NCBI RefSeq assembly: GCF_937891315.1
Contig: NZ_CALAGI010000097.1
Span: 1-14,060, forward strand
Reading direction: 5' to 3'
Source: an uncultured Amaricoccus sp.
GTDB lineage: Bacteria; Pseudomonadota; Alphaproteobacteria; Rhodobacterales; Rhodobacteraceae
DNA length: 14,060 nt
Shown here: positions 1 through 6,749 of the stretch, in pieces
Position numbering within the stretch: position 1 is the stretch's first letter
Layout: each line of letters opens with the position of its first letter
Program-made: the position numbers and the translations under genes
The notes under the pieces: model-generated
Told to the model about the DNA's origin: nothing
Seen by the model: only the letters and a program-made list of their open reading frames with translations
Database searches by the model: none

Positions 1-36
1 CGCCTCCGGGCCTCCGGCCCTCCAGCGATCGGCCCG

Positions 37-55
37 GCCGAGGCAGTGCCTCGGC
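37..55. repeat. 19-bp palindrome near the left edge
   Basis: Positions 37-45 (GCCGAGGCA) and 47-55 (TGCCTCGGC) are perfect reverse complements around one central base. In RNA this would be a strong GC hairpin, but no T-run follows on either strand, so I do not call a terminator. The rest of 1-162 shows no supported gene. Function is unknown; it may be an intergenic repeat of the genome. Confidence 0.4.
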
Positions 56-132
56 ATTGTCGGGCCTGCGCCTCGCGTACCTTCGGCGCGCTTGGTCGGA
101 AAGTCAACGAGATGGGCCGTTGGTATTAGCCA

Positions 133-150
133 CCAGACGATTCCGTCTGG
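133..150 (-). terminator. hairpin just downstream of ccdA
   Basis: CCAGACG (133-139) and CGTCTGG (144-150) form a perfect 7-bp stem with a 4-base loop, starting 12 bases past the ccdA stop codon on the minus strand. Its position suits a 3' end of the ccdA message. No T-run follows on the minus strand, so it is at best a weak intrinsic terminator or an mRNA-stabilising hairpin. Confidence 0.35.
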
Positions 151-162
151 CTGGATATTGCT

Positions 163-924
163 CTAACCGATCGCGGCCAGCGCCGGAAAGGTGTCGAGCA
201 GCCAGAAGGACATTCTGGTAAAGCCGCCAGTCAGCATGAGCAGGCCGACGGCGAGCAGGAGCGCGCCCATCGCCCGCTCGATCAGCGCCATGTGGCGCTT
301 CATGCCGGCCATCAGCGACAGCGCATGCCGCATGAAGAGCGCCGTCAGCAGGAAGGGCACGCCGAGCCCGGCGGCGTAGAAGGCCATCAGCAGCAGGCCG
401 CGCTCCACCGACCCCTCCTGCGCCGCCAGCGACAGGATCGAGCCGAGCACCGGTCCGATGCAGGGCGTCCAGCCGAAGGCGAAGGCGAGCCCCAGCACAT
501 AGGCGCCGAGCGGCGTGCGGCCCGAGACCGGCGCGTCGATCCGGACCGAGCGATAGAGCAGCGGAATGCGCAGGACGCCGAGAAAATGCAGCCCGAAGAG
601 CACGATCACCAGACCCCCGGCGACCGCCATCTCGCGCTGGTAGGCGAGGAACAGCCGCCCGAAGGCGGAGGCGGCGAGGCCGAGCAGCAGGAAGACCGTG
701 GAGAGGCCGAGCACGAAGAACAGGGCGGCCTTGGTCACCTCGCGGTCGGCCGAGGTACCCTCGCGCAGATCCTCCATCGTGGCGCCGGCCATGAAGGCGA
801 GATAGGGCGGCACGATCGGCAGCACGCAAGGTGAGAGAAAACTGAGCACGCCCGCGATGCCGGCCACCAGGAGCGCCGGCGCCAGCGAGGCGTCCCAGAG
901 GTCGATGCCGAACATGCGTTTCAC
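163..924 (-). CDS. ccdA: CcdA-family cytochrome c biogenesis / thiol-redox membrane protein
   Basis: A 253-residue polytopic membrane protein of the CcdA (DsbD membrane-domain) family, which passes electrons from cytoplasmic thioredoxin across the inner membrane to periplasmic thiols, classically for cytochrome c maturation. Two half-repeats each carry the expected cysteine in a conserved setting: SFLSPCVLPIVPPYL (Cys33) near the N-terminus and GWTPCIGPVLG (Cys155) in the second half. About six hydrophobic segments run through the protein and the length is normal for stand-alone CcdA. The ATG start puts the first membrane segment at about residues 14-30. It is divergent from a TusA-like sulfur-carrier gene about 100 bases away, so its electrons may serve a sulfur or protein-thiol pathway rather than only cytochrome c; that is inference. 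No cytochrome maturation genes are visible next to it. Confidence 0.9.
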   Translation of the reverse strand: MKRMFGIDLWDASLAPALLVAGIAGVLSFLSPCVLPIVPPYLAFMAGATMEDLREGTSADREVTKAALFFVLGLSTVFLLLGLAASAFGRLFLAYQREMAVAGGLVIVLFGLHFLGVLRIPLLYRSVRIDAPVSGRTPLGAYVLGLAFAFGWTPCIGPVLGSILSLAAQEGSVERGLLLMAFYAAGLGVPFLLTALFMRHALSLMAGMKRHMALIERAMGALLLAVGLLMLTGGFTRMSFWLLDTFPALAAIG

Positions 925-969
925 CCGTCGCGAACCGGCACCCTAGCGGGTTTCGCCGAGCGCGTCACC

Positions 970-981
970 ACGCCGCGGCGT
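970..981. promoter_or_regulatory. 12-bp GC palindrome between ccdA and the tusA-like gene
   Basis: ACGCCGCGGCGT is a perfect palindrome midway between the divergent ccdA and tusA-like starts. It could be an operator shared by both promoters. GC-rich palindromes arise readily in DNA this GC-rich, and no convincing -35/-10 pair was found beside it, so the regulatory reading is weak. Confidence 0.2.
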
Positions 982-1027
982 CACATTGGCGTGGACAGCG
1001 GCGTCGCGGACCGCTAGCCGGATCGGC

Positions 1028-1312
1028 ATGGACCGCGATCAGGATGCCCAGAACCCGGACGCCGAACTCGACGCGCGGGGGCTGCTCTGTCCCCTGCCGG
1101 TCCTGCGCGCGCGCAAGCGGCTGGCGGCGATGGCACCGGGCGCGGTACTGCGGGTGCTGGCCGACGATCCCGCGGCGCGGATCGACATGCCGCATTTCTG
1201 CGCCGAAGCCGGACATGAGTTCCTCGCCGACCTCGCGTTCGAAGGCTCGGCGCGGAGCTACCTGATCCGGCGGAGCGCCGACGCCGGACAGCCGGTCCCG
1301 CGTCAGAGATAG
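1028..1312 (+). CDS. TusA/SirA-family sulfurtransferase (sulfur carrier)
   Basis: A small protein of 94 residues from the ATG at 1028. TusA-family proteins carry a persulfide on a conserved cysteine and hand sulfur on in tRNA thiolation, molybdenum-cofactor or sulfur-oxidation pathways. The hallmark is present: LDARGLLCPLPVLRARKRL, with the CPxP cysteine at residue 21, followed by the usual pattern up to DMPHFCAEAGHEF. An in-frame ATG at 986 would add 14 residues unlike the family, so 1028 is preferred, although no strong ribosome-binding site is visible. Its last 10 bases overlap the end of the convergent protease gene. The neighbour on the other side is a divergent CcdA-type protein. Which TusA subfamily this is cannot be decided here. 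Confidence 0.85.
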   Translation: MDRDQDAQNPDAELDARGLLCPLPVLRARKRLAAMAPGAVLRVLADDPAARIDMPHFCAEAGHEFLADLAFEGSARSYLIRRSADAGQPVPRQR

Positions 1313-2871
1313 AAGTCTTCCGCCGTATAGGCCGAGGCCCGGACGGCGCCGTCGGCGATGCGGATGTCGAGGTCCGGCGCCGCGTCGCGGTCGATATTGC
1401 CGTAGACATGGGTGACCGAACCTTCGTTCGCCAACCAGAGCCGGCCCGTCCCCTTGCCGTCGCCGAAGACGAAGGCCTGATCGCCGTTCCGCGTGGAGTT
1501 CGCATCGATGTCGCGCAGGTCGATCCGGTCGCCCGGCGCCGCGCCGGGAGCGTCGAAGGCCGCGCCGCCATCACCGGCGGAGAGGATGTCGCTCCGCCCC
1601 GGCCTTGACCAGGCGGCGGAGGTGAATTCGAACCGGTCGGCCCCGGCCCCGCCGATCAGCCGGTCGGCGTCGTGCCCGCCGTCGAGCCAGTCGTCGCCAG
1701 CGCCACCGCGCAGCCGATCGACATCGTCGCCGCCGAACAGCGTGTCACGGCCCTCCGCGCCGTTCAGCCGGTCATCGCCCGGCCCGCCTTCGAGGCGGTT
1801 GCGCGCGACATTGCCGGTGATCGCGTCCGCGCCGGCGCCACCGATCGCATTCTCGATCAGGGAGCGCGGATCGTCCTTGTATCGCAGGGCGTTGAACACG
1901 TTCGCCCGGGCATAGCCATCATTCCGGCCGCCACCGAGATAGGCCAGTTGCCACTCGGAAAAGGTCGAGTGCTTGCCGGGCGCCAGATTGATCACCATGT
2001 CGGTGCCATAAGCCGAGAGGTCGTAGGTATCGACGCCGCCGCCATCCCAGATGGTCGAGAAGATCCGATTGTCGCCCGGCGTCAGCGCCACCTCGCCGTT
2101 CACGGTCATCTCGCCGCTGCGCGGGCTCCAGTGATAGATCGTGGCATCGGCGTTCGTCGTGAAATCCGCGCCGTAGAGGTACTGAAGCGCGGCGATGTCG
2201 AGCATCATGTAGGTCTGCGGATAGCCGATGCGCTCGTTGGTGTAGCCGTCGGTCGGGCCGCCGATATAGGACCGGTAGGTCATGACCGAATATTCGAGGG
2301 AATCGACATTCGCCGGCAAGGCGCCGTGATCGACCTTCTCGTGGCCGTGCTTCAGCCCGAGCGTATGGCCGAGCTCGTGCAGGGTGGTCTGGTAGTCGTA
2401 GTTTCCGGCGACCGGGAAACGGCCGGAGCCGCCGAAGAACGCATCGCCGGCCAGTTCGTCATAATCGGGCGGAAAGGCATAGGCGGTCTCGGGATCGCTG
2501 GAATTGGCGAAGCGAATCGTCGCGCCGCCGGGCGCCGCGGCGGCGTAGCCGATGCCGAGGTTGGTGAAGCCTTCGACCGAAAGGCCGGCGGCGCCCGGCG
2601 GCTGGTCAAAGGGATCCGCGTCGAGCGCGGTCCGCGCCACGCGGAGTTGGTCCTCCGACACATGGCCGAGATCCGGGAGCGGCCAGGGATAGTCGGACTG
2701 ATAGTCCGACGCGCCGTCGGGGTCGCCATAGGTGATCCGGTTGCCATACCATTTGTAGTAGGTGAGCAGGCCGTCGATGCGCGGATCGGACGATTCGGTG
2801 AAGGTGATCACCTTGGTCGGCGCGCCGGATGCCAACGGATCCCGGGACGCCGACGAAACGGAAAGGCTCAC
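1303..2871 (-). CDS. serralysin-like M10 metalloprotease with RTX repeats
   Basis: A 522-residue secreted zinc protease of the serralysin (M10B) type. The zinc-binding and catalytic motif HELGHTLGLKHGH lies at residues 165-177 (ligands His165, His169 and His175; catalytic Glu166) and the Met-turn SVMTYR at 195-200. Calcium-binding RTX repeats of the GGxGxD type (GGAGAD, GGPGDD, GGAGDD and others) fill roughly residues 343-412, followed by a C-terminal region ending in DFYL, as expected for an uncleaved type I secretion signal. There is no N-terminal signal peptide, which agrees with ABC-type (type I) export. The start is GTG at 2871, with a GAGGGGG ribosome-binding site 8 bases upstream. No type I ABC transporter, membrane-fusion protein or protease inhibitor gene lies in the window, so its exporter must be elsewhere. 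Its stop overlaps the convergent tusA-like gene by 10 bases. Confidence 0.92.
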   Translation of the reverse strand: MSLSVSSASRDPLASGAPTKVITFTESSDPRIDGLLTYYKWYGNRITYGDPDGASDYQSDYPWPLPDLGHVSEDQLRVARTALDADPFDQPPGAAGLSVEGFTNLGIGYAAAAPGGATIRFANSSDPETAYAFPPDYDELAGDAFFGGSGRFPVAGNYDYQTTLHELGHTLGLKHGHEKVDHGALPANVDSLEYSVMTYRSYIGGPTDGYTNERIGYPQTYMMLDIAALQYLYGADFTTNADATIYHWSPRSGEMTVNGEVALTPGDNRIFSTIWDGGGVDTYDLSAYGTDMVINLAPGKHSTFSEWQLAYLGGGRNDGYARANVFNALRYKDDPRSLIENAIGGAGADAITGNVARNRLEGGPGDDRLNGAEGRDTLFGGDDVDRLRGGAGDDWLDGGHDADRLIGGAGADRFEFTSAAWSRPGRSDILSAGDGGAAFDAPGAAPGDRIDLRDIDANSTRNGDQAFVFGDGKGTGRLWLANEGSVTHVYGNIDRDAAPDLDIRIADGAVRASAYTAEDFYL

Positions 2872-2892
2872 TGACTACACCCCCTCAAACTT

Positions 2893-2927
2893 CATCGACG
2901 GGCGCGGCGGGCGCCATGACGTCGATG
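2893..2927 (-). promoter_or_regulatory. long hairpin in the protease 5' leader region
   Basis: CATCGACG (2893-2900) is the exact reverse complement of CGTCGATG (2920-2927). Inside it GGCGC (2901-2905) pairs with GCGCC (2911-2915), so 13 pairs form with a 4-base bulge and a 5-base loop. The structure ends about 22 bases upstream of the GTG start of the protease gene. If transcribed it would sit in the 5' leader and could affect translation or stability; if not, the outer 8-bp arms could be an operator. Which of these applies is not known. Confidence 0.4.
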
Positions 2928-3175
2928 TCGCGGGCGGAAAATCCTCGCCCCTTCGCATGCCGCGCCCCAGACCACCCCCGGCGCGGGCGCCGCCAACCCT
3001 CGGGTCGCGCGACGCTAGACCGCGACATAGGGCAAGCGCGCGGAGGGGTTCAAGGCCAGGCGGACGGCCCCCGGGCGCAACCGGCGGGATTGTGCCCGAC
3101 GAGCAACGGCGCCCGCCCCGCGGGTCGACAGGCCGGCCCGTCGGAAACGCGACCGGCCACCCCGACGCCGACTCG

Positions 3176-3204
3176 TTGAACGCGAGGTTTTATTAACCAA
3201 GATT
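3176..3204 (+). promoter_or_regulatory. possible radC promoter
   Basis: TTGAAC (3176-3181) and AAGATT (3199-3204) are spaced by 17 bases, matching 4 of 6 and 3 of 6 consensus positions. They lie in the locally AT-richest stretch upstream of radC and 32 bases before its start. This is a weak match, supported mainly by position. Confidence 0.3.
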
Positions 3205-3235
3205 GGGCAGCCTTCGCGCCAATCAGGAGGCGCGC

Positions 3236-4141
3236 ATGGCACGGGATTCGCGACGGGATTCGGACCGGGAGTCGGGGCCCGGCTCCGGACGTAACTACGG
3301 ACGGGACTTCGGGCGGGGCTCGGGCTTTTCGGAGGAGGCGCTGCGCGGTCTCGCCGACTTCGACCGCAGGCTGCCACCGGCCGAGGCCTATGCTCGCGAC
3401 CCCGGTCCCGAGCGCGTCGCGCCGGAGCCGGCGGCGCACGGCCCGTCGCCGCGGCCCGAAGGCTACGCGCGGCCGCACTACTGGGGCCACCGCGAGCGGC
3501 TGCGCCAGCGCTTCCTGGCCGGCGGACACGCGGCGATGCCGGAATATGAACTGCTGGAGCTCCTGCTCTTCAATGCCATCGGCCGGGTCGACGTGAAGCC
3601 GCTCGCGAAAACCCTGCTCAGTACCTTCGGCGACCTCAATGGCGTGATCGCGGCGTCCGAGGCGCGGCTGATGCGCGTCGAGGGCGTGACGCCGAAGGTC
3701 TATCTGCAATTGCGGCTGATCGAGGCGGTGTCACATCGGATGGCGAAGGCCAAGGTGATGCGGCGCGAGGTGATCGGGTCCTGGGACGCGCTGATGTCCT
3801 ATTGCAAGACGGTGATGGCCTATCGCGACACCGAACAGTTCCGCATCCTGTTTCTGGACACCAAGAACACGCTGATCGCCGACGAGGAACAGGCCAAGGG
3901 CACCGTCAACCATGTGCCGGTCTATCCGCGCGAAGTCGCGAAGCGGGCGCTGGAGCTGGGCGCGACGGCGATCATCCTGGTGCACAACCATCCGTCGGGC
4001 GATCCGACGCCGAGCCAGCCGGACATCGACATGACCGAGGCGATCGACGCGGCCTGCCACGCGATCGGCGTCGAGGTGTTCGATCACATCATCATCGGCA
4101 AGGAACGGGACGCCTCCTTCCGCTCGCTCGGCCTCATCTGA
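3236..4141 (+). CDS. radC: RadC family JAMM/MPN+ domain protein
   Basis: A RadC-family protein of 301 residues. The family was named for DNA repair, but that role is doubtful and the biochemical function of bacterial RadC remains unsettled. A helix-hairpin-helix-like region (about residues 85-170, YWGHRERLRQRF to AVSHRMA) precedes the C-terminal JAMM metalloprotease-like domain, whose metal motif HNHPSGDPTPSQPD supplies His250, His252 and Asp263. Residues 1-80 are a low-complexity Arg/Asp/Gly/Pro-rich extension, seen in many alphaproteobacterial versions and probably disordered. An ATG at 3203 is in frame, but AGGAGG at 3225-3230 lies 5 bases before the ATG at 3236, so the latter is the better start. 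The stop overlaps that of the convergent ROK regulator by 8 bases. Confidence 0.93.
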   Translation: MARDSRRDSDRESGPGSGRNYGRDFGRGSGFSEEALRGLADFDRRLPPAEAYARDPGPERVAPEPAAHGPSPRPEGYARPHYWGHRERLRQRFLAGGHAAMPEYELLELLLFNAIGRVDVKPLAKTLLSTFGDLNGVIAASEARLMRVEGVTPKVYLQLRLIEAVSHRMAKAKVMRREVIGSWDALMSYCKTVMAYRDTEQFRILFLDTKNTLIADEEQAKGTVNHVPVYPREVAKRALELGATAIILVHNHPSGDPTPSQPDIDMTEAIDAACHAIGVEVFDHIIIGKERDASFRSLGLI

Positions 4142-5441
4142 TCGTTCGCGCCCGGGCGCGCTGTTGTTCGCGCGTGCCGCGGTCGGGCGAAAGCGGATCG
4201 GCGAAACCGCGAAGCGCCGAGGAGGCATGCCGCTCGACCAGATAGTGATCGAAGAGCGGCAGGCTCGCCCCGCCGAGCGCGCGGGCGACGGGGCCGATCG
4301 AGCCGGGCAGCAGGAGCGGCGCGTCGATGCCCGAGAGATCGAGCCGGCCGAGTTCCTCGCCGACCGCGCGCAGCAACCGCTGCTGGATCTCCACGGTGAA
4401 GGCGCCGTCGATCACCGCCGCCTCGACATCGATCGTGGCGCTGGCGGCGACGATGGCGTGGGCGATGCCACGCGCCGCGGTGGCGAGCCACGCGTCGAGA
4501 TGTTCGCCGAACACGTTCCAGTCGGCCGTCGGGTCGTAGAGCGCGGCGATCGGCAGGCCGGCGGCGACGAGGCGGCGCTCAAGCAGGACCAGCGAGCCCT
4601 GGTTGATCAGCTGCTCCATCCCGCCCTTTCCGTCCGGCACCGGCATCGAGCCGAGCGCGGCCGCGTTGCCGGTGCGGCCAGTGAACAGTCCGCCGTTCAG
4701 CACGAGGCCGCCGCCGATGAACGTGCCGATGTAGAAATAGAGGAAATCGCGCAGACCCGAATTGTCGCCGAAGGCGAGCTCGGCGCCACAGGCCGCCGTG
4801 GCGTCGTTCTGCAGATAGACGGGATAGGGCAGGACGGCGGCCAGCTCCGCCCGGATATCGACATGCCGCCAGGGCGCGAGATCGGCGACCGGCGCGCCCA
4901 CCGCCTCGGCCCATTCCCAGAGCGCGAAGGGCTGGGCGACGCCGATGCCGGCGATGCGATCGGCCCGCGGTCCCAGCAGCTCGGCGCAGGTCCGCGTCTC
5001 TTCGATGATATGGGCGATGGCTTCGGCCGGCACCGGATAGGCATAGGTGAAACCGACCCGGCGGCGAATGGCGCCGACGAAATCGACCAGCACGATGTCG
5101 AGGCCGCGGCGCCCGATCTTGACGCCGATGAAGAAGGCGCCGTCCGGGTTGATCGACAACGGCACGGACGGCTGGCCGACGCGGCCGCGCAGCGGCTGGC
5201 CCCGACGCAGCAGCCGGTCGGCTTCGAGATGTCGCATGATGACCGAGACGGTCTGCGCGGACAGGCCGGTCATGCGGGCGATGTCGGTCTTGGCGAGGCT
5301 TCCATGCTGCCGGACCAGCGTCAGCACCAGCCGCTCATTATAGGCGCGCATTCCCGCCTGATTGGTTCCGCGCTGGATCGGCAGGACGCCGTCGTCGCTA
5401 ACGCCCTCTTCCATACCCGATGCCATGGCCGGCGCATCCAT
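4134..5441 (-). CDS. frcR: ROK-family transcriptional regulator of the fructose ABC operon
   Basis: A 435-residue repressor-type ROK protein. An N-terminal winged helix-turn-helix (about residues 34-82, with KTDIARMTGLSAQTVSVIMRHLEADRLL) is fused to a ROK sugar-kinase-like domain (about 100-370) with NDATAA at 212-217 and GTFIGGGLVLNG at 239-250. It lacks the DxGxT phosphate-binding motif and the cysteine-rich CxCGxxGCxE zinc motif of ROK kinases, so it probably senses sugar without phosphorylating it. It is divergent from the binding-protein gene of an ABC sugar operon, the arrangement of frcR with frcBCAK in Sinorhizobium. A 21-bp palindrome in the shared intergenic region is the likely operator, also implying autoregulation. 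ATG at 5441 has an AAGGGA-like ribosome-binding site; in-frame ATGs at codons 6 and 10 are alternatives. Confidence 0.9.
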   Translation of the reverse strand: MDAPAMASGMEEGVSDDGVLPIQRGTNQAGMRAYNERLVLTLVRQHGSLAKTDIARMTGLSAQTVSVIMRHLEADRLLRRGQPLRGRVGQPSVPLSINPDGAFFIGVKIGRRGLDIVLVDFVGAIRRRVGFTYAYPVPAEAIAHIIEETRTCAELLGPRADRIAGIGVAQPFALWEWAEAVGAPVADLAPWRHVDIRAELAAVLPYPVYLQNDATAACGAELAFGDNSGLRDFLYFYIGTFIGGGLVLNGGLFTGRTGNAAALGSMPVPDGKGGMEQLINQGSLVLLERRLVAAGLPIAALYDPTADWNVFGEHLDAWLATAARGIAHAIVAASATIDVEAAVIDGAFTVEIQQRLLRAVGEELGRLDLSGIDAPLLLPGSIGPVARALGGASLPLFDHYLVERHASSALRGFADPLSPDRGTREQQRARARTIR

Positions 5442-5493
5442 CCCTTGCCTGGCCGATCATCGCGCCGGCGCCGGACCGACTTTAGGGTAGAAT

Positions 5494-5514
5494 AATAAAT
5501 CAGAGTGATTTATT
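5494..5514. promoter_or_regulatory. 21-bp palindrome, candidate FrcR operator
   Basis: AATAAATCA (5494-5502) and TGATTTATT (5506-5514) are perfect 9-bp inverted arms around GAG. The site is strikingly AT-rich against its surroundings, lies between the divergent ROK regulator and frcB, and ends 2 bases before the frcB -35 box. ROK regulators such as NagC and Mlc bind AT-rich inverted repeats of this general kind. A bound regulator here would block RNA polymerase at frcB and could also control its own gene. Binding is inferred, not shown. Confidence 0.6.
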
Positions 5515-5516
5515 TA

Positions 5517-5545
5517 TTGACAGAAGGACGGGAATCAGGTCTTGT
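5517..5545 (+). promoter_or_regulatory. candidate frcB promoter
   Basis: A perfect TTGACA -35 box (5517-5522) is followed after 17 bases by TCTTGT (5540-5545), a weak -10 matching 3 of 6 positions. Its closeness to the 21-bp palindrome just upstream strengthens the reading. A short inverted repeat in the leader (CGGAT at 5560-5564 with ATCCG at 5569-5573) might be a second site or a small hairpin. The frcB ribosome-binding site is the GGGAAGGA stretch at 5585-5592. Confidence 0.5.
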
Positions 5546-5599
5546 TGCGCCAAGCCGGGCGGATTGTGATCCGGTGGAACCGATGGGAAGGAAACCAGC

Positions 5600-6628
5600 A
5601 TGAAATCAGGAACCCTGAAGGGGGGGCTTCTGGCCGCCGTTGCGCTGGGCGCTCTGGCCGCGGCGCCGGCGTTCGCGGCGGACGTATCGGCCTGCCTGAT
5701 CACCAAGACCGACACCAATCCGTTCTTCGTCAAGATGCGCGAGGGCGCGACGGCCAAGGCCGCCGAACTCGGCGTCACCCTGTCGAGCTACGCGGGCAAG
5801 GTCGACGGCGACAACGAATCCCAGGTCGCCGCGGTCGAGACCTGCGTCGCCAACGGCGCAAAGGGCATCCTGATCACCGCCTCCGACACCGCGGCGATCA
5901 CCCCCGTGCTGCAGACCGCGCGCGACGCCGGCGTGCTGGTGATCGCGCTCGACACCCCGCTCGAGCCGGCCAGCGCGGCGGACGCCACCTTCGCGACCGA
6001 CAACTTCCAGGCCGGCCTGCTGATCGGCGAATGGGCCAAGGCGACGCTCGGCGACAAGGCGGCCGACGCGAAGATCGCCTTGCTCGACCTCGCCATCAGC
6101 CAGCCCTCGGTCGACGTGCTGCGCGACCAGGGCTTCCTGCAGGGCTTCGGCGTCGACCTCAAGGATCCGAACAAATGGGGCGACGAGGATGATCCCCGCG
6201 TCGTCGGCCACGACGTGAGCGGCGGCAACGAGGAGGGCGGCCGCAAGGCGATGGAGAACCTGCTCATCACCGAGCCTGACATCAACCTGGTCTACACCAT
6301 CAACGAGCCGACCGCGGCGGGCGCCTTCGAAGCGCTGAAGGCGGTCGGGCGCGAGGGCGACGTGCTGATCGTCTCGGTCGACGGCGGCTGCCCGGGCGTC
6401 ACGAACGTCAAGGAAGGCGTGATCGGCGCCACCTCGCAGCAGTATCCGATGCAGATGGCGGCGCTCGGGATCGAGGCGATCAAGACCTTCGCCGAGACCG
6501 GCGAGAAGCCGGCCCCGACCGAGGGCAAGGAGTTCTTCGACACCGGCGTCACGCTGATAACCGACAAGCCGGCCGAAGGGGTGGATTCGATCGATACGGC
6601 CAAGGGCCTGGATCTCTGCTGGGGCTGA
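5600..6628 (+). CDS. frcB: fructose-type sugar ABC transporter, periplasmic binding protein
   Basis: A 342-residue periplasmic binding protein of the ribose/fructose class (type I fold, CUT2 family). A clear signal peptide ends at AFA (residues 24-26), with cleavage before ADVSACLITKTD. The mature part closely follows my memory of Sinorhizobium FrcB: TDTNPFFVKMREGATAKAAELGV, SYAGKVDGDNESQVAA, ITASDTAAITPV, LDTPLEP, DVLRDQGFLQGFG, DEDDPRVVGHDV, VYTINEPTAAGA, SVDGGCPGV and a CWG C-terminus. FrcB binds fructose, and in Sinorhizobium also ribose and mannose, and delivers it to FrcC/FrcA. It is the first gene of the operon, preceded by a good ribosome-binding site, and is followed by two GC hairpins that probably let it accumulate above the permease. 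Confidence 0.93.
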   Translation: MKSGTLKGGLLAAVALGALAAAPAFAADVSACLITKTDTNPFFVKMREGATAKAAELGVTLSSYAGKVDGDNESQVAAVETCVANGAKGILITASDTAAITPVLQTARDAGVLVIALDTPLEPASAADATFATDNFQAGLLIGEWAKATLGDKAADAKIALLDLAISQPSVDVLRDQGFLQGFGVDLKDPNKWGDEDDPRVVGHDVSGGNEEGGRKAMENLLITEPDINLVYTINEPTAAGAFEALKAVGREGDVLIVSVDGGCPGVTNVKEGVIGATSQQYPMQMAALGIEAIKTFAETGEKPAPTEGKEFFDTGVTLITDKPAEGVDSIDTAKGLDLCWG

Positions 6629-6649
6629 TGCCGGCCCCGGGCGGTTGAC

Positions 6650-6670
6650 GGACGGCGCCGGGCGCCGTCC
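6650..6670 (+). repeat. first intergenic hairpin between frcB and frcC
   Basis: GGACGGCGCC (6650-6659) and GGCGCCGTCC (6661-6670) are perfect reverse complements, giving at least an 8-bp stem with a small loop. It begins 21 bases after the frcB stop. No T-run follows, so it more likely acts as a barrier to 3' exonuclease than as a full terminator, allowing frcC to be transcribed in the same unit. Confidence 0.55.
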
Positions 6671-6671
6671 C

Positions 6672-6701
6672 CGGGCGCGGCGGCGCGTGGCGCCGCGCCC
6701 G
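6672..6701 (+). repeat. second intergenic hairpin between frcB and frcC
   Basis: CGGGCGCGGCG (6672-6682) and CGCCGCGCCCG (6691-6701) form a perfect 11-bp GC stem with an 8-base loop, immediately after the first hairpin. Only three T residues follow, so termination would be partial at most. Tandem stems between a binding-protein gene and its permease are known to raise binding protein over permease (for example malE-malF); the same role is inferred here. Confidence 0.6.
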
Positions 6702-6749
6702 TTTCAGTGTATGCTCCGCGTCAAAACATAGCCAATGGGGAGGTCTGAA

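Larger units (their letters stand above)
2872..3235. other. intergenic region between the protease gene and radC
   Basis: About 360 bases between two divergent genes. No open frame here has a recognisable protein or codon pattern. It contains a strong hairpin on the protease side (2893-2927), a possible radC promoter at the other end (3176-3204) and a less GC-rich patch at about 3186-3210. Nothing else is supported. Confidence 0.7.

Noticed and set aside
104..829. Long minus-strand open frame overlapping ccdA
   Set aside because: It is an Arg/Ala/Gly-rich shadow in another frame of ccdA, which has clear membrane segments and both conserved cysteines.
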